Below the pieces are notes generated by a model. That model saw nothing but the letters and a program-made list of their open reading frames with translations. It did no database searches and was not told where the DNA came from. Shown one piece after another: positions 62,803 through 64,000 of a stretch of 64,000 nt of DNA (positions are counted from its first letter, which is position 1; each line of letters opens with the position of its first letter). The translations under genes and the position numbers were made by a program. The DNA is from CAVYXA01 sp963846775. GTDB lineage: Bacteria > Verrucomicrobiota > Verrucomicrobiia > Chthoniobacterales > UBA10450. The stretch covers positions 1 through 64,000 of the forward strand of contig CAWJXB010000005.1 of assembly GCA_963846775.1 (NCBI GenBank), read 5' to 3'.

Positions 62803-63899
62803 TGTACTATTTGCATCAGCTCAGCTCGCAATTCGGGCCCCTCAACGTTTTCTCATACATCACATTTCGGGCCATCGCTGCCGCAGTGACCGCGTTTGGG
62901 ATTTCGCTCATCTTCGGTAATTGGGTCATCGCGAAACTTACGGCGCTAAAAGTTGGTCAACCGATTCGACTGGCGGCAGAAGTCCACCGTCTCGCGGAAC
63001 TGCACGGCAGCAAACAAGGCACGCCCACTATGGGTGGCGTGCTCGTGATCGGCGCGGTTTTTGTTTCGTGCGTGTTATGGGCGCGTCCGGACAATCGATT
63101 CGTCTGGCTCGCGCTGTTCACCATGCTCGTGCTCGGCGCCCTCGGCTTCACTGACGATTACCTGAAGGTGACCAAAAAAAAATCGGCCGGCTTTAGCGGT
63201 CGTTACAAAGTGCTCATCCAGATTGTTCTCGCTTTGATCGTCACGGCGGTGTTCCTCACGAATCCGGTGTTGGAGGTGCAGGCCCGCTCGCTTTACGTGC
63301 CATTCGTCAAGACGCCGGTCATCACGAACATGGGCTGGTACACTTTTCTATTTTTCGCGCTTGTCATTGTCGGATCGTCCAATGCGGTGAATCTCACGGA
63401 CGGTCTCGACGGTCTGGCGATTGGATGCACGGTCACGGTCGCGTGGGCCTATGCGCTGCTGGCCTATGCCGCCGGCAATTTTCGGATCGCGGAATATTTG
63501 CAGGTCCCATTTTATCCGTTCGCCGGCGAACTCACCGTAGTTTGCGCCGCGCTCATCGGCGCCGGCCTCGGCTTTCTCTGGTTCAATTGTCATCCCGCCA
63601 AAGTTTTCATGGGCGACACCGGCTCGCTCGCCATTGGCGGCATAATCGGGGTGGTGGCGATTTGTTGTAAACAGGAGCTGTTGCTCGTGGTGGTTGGGGG
63701 CGTTTTCGTCATCGAAGCGGTCTCGGTGATTTTGCAGGTGATCAGTTTCAAGACCACCGGCAAACGCATCTTCGCCATGTCGCCGATCCATCATCATTTT
63801 GAGCTCGTCGGCTGGAGGGAGAACACGGTGATCGTGCGGTTCTGGATCTTGTCGGGAATTTTCGCTTTGTTAGGCCTGGCCACCTTGAAATTGCGATGA
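62799..63899 (+). CDS. mraY: Phospho-N-acetylmuramoyl-pentapeptide-transferase
   Basis: 366 residues, ten membrane helices. HGSKQGTPTMGGVLVIGAVF, the catalytic DDYLKV, NAVNLTDGLDGLAIGC, CHPAKVFMGDTGSLAIGG and MSPIHHHFELVGW are invariant MraY motifs. It makes lipid I from UDP-MurNAc-pentapeptide and undecaprenyl phosphate in the inner membrane. Confidence 0.95.
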   Translation: MMYYLHQLSSQFGPLNVFSYITFRAIAAAVTAFGISLIFGNWVIAKLTALKVGQPIRLAAEVHRLAELHGSKQGTPTMGGVLVIGAVFVSCVLWARPDNRFVWLALFTMLVLGALGFTDDYLKVTKKKSAGFSGRYKVLIQIVLALIVTAVFLTNPVLEVQARSLYVPFVKTPVITNMGWYTFLFFALVIVGSSNAVNLTDGLDGLAIGCTVTVAWAYALLAYAAGNFRIAEYLQVPFYPFAGELTVVCAALIGAGLGFLWFNCHPAKVFMGDTGSLAIGGIIGVVAICCKQELLLVVVGGVFVIEAVSVILQVISFKTTGKRIFAMSPIHHHFELVGWRENTVIVRFWILSGIFALLGLATLKLR

Positions 63900-63906
63900 G
63901 CGACCC

Positions 63907-64000
63907 ATGGAATACCAGCGAGGAACCGCGCGCATGGAATTTGAGATGAAGAACCCGCGCTACCAGAAGCGAAACGTGGCCGTGCTCGGCGCCGGCTTGA
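63907..64000 (+). CDS. murD: UDP-N-acetylmuramoylalanine--D-glutamate ligase, 5' end only
   Basis: The frame reads MEYQRGTARMEFEMKNPRYQ then KRNVAVLGAGL and is cut by the window end. VAVLGAGL at the N-terminus and the place after mraY fit MurD. Starts at 63907, 63934 and 63949 are all possible. The first 31 codons alone cannot prove the family. Confidence 0.65.
   Translation, partial: MEYQRGTARMEFEMKNPRYQKRNVAVLGAGL

Overview
The window reads as a chromosomal segment of an environmental bacterium of the Verrucomicrobia (Spartobacteria/Chthoniobacterales-like). This rests on recalled families, not on a search: an exosortase of the VPDSG-specific kind with VPDSG/VPDGG C-terminal sorting signals, a meso-DAP type MurE, an mraZ-to-mur division cluster, a tricorn protease homologue, and abundant short dispersed repeats between genes.

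Layout. (1) 1-7.5 kb is a gene graveyard. It holds the 3' half of a tRNA-Met gene, six copies of a ~68-bp palindromic element, and remnants of a conserved acidic protein, a GNAT acetyltransferase, cysE, cysK, an old-yellow-enzyme oxidoreductase, an MBOAT acyltransferase and a nucleotide-sugar dehydrogenase. (2) 7.7-28.6 kb is an exosortase/PEP-CTERM export locus: a VPDSG-CTERM protein, a polysaccharide export lipoprotein, an outer-membrane beta-barrel, exosortase, an FG-GAP surface protein, the PrsK/PrsR two-component pair, a PrsT-like TPR lipoprotein, and four paralogous secreted proteins with differing sorting signals. Three of the secreted-protein promoter regions carry a shared GTCGGA-N4-CTTACA box upstream of sigma-54-like -24/-12 elements, which suggests a PrsR regulon. 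(3) 28.9-43.5 kb is accessory. It contains two membrane-fused spermidine-synthase-like proteins between inverted ~290-bp repeats, a NusG-like antiterminator, two 68-aa paralogous membrane microproteins, a tricorn protease, and a divergent pair of secreted proteins sharing a C-terminal dockerin-like module. (4) 43.6-52 kb is metabolic: tdh and kbl (threonine to glycine), a 3D-domain lipoprotein, DUF3303, an ATP-grasp-like protein, an M29-type aminopeptidase, and gmd-fcl (GDP-L-fucose). (5) 52.2-64 kb is core: purH, dnaA, then mraZ-rsmH-ftsL-ftsI-murE-murF-mraY-murD, with a textbook MraZ operator.

A caution on quality: about a dozen genes left of 43.6 kb need one or more frameshifts to read through, and none to the right do. 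Several shifts lie in homopolymers, so part of this may be assembly error and not biology. I list lightly frameshifted genes as CDS across their full span and heavily broken ones as pseudogenes.
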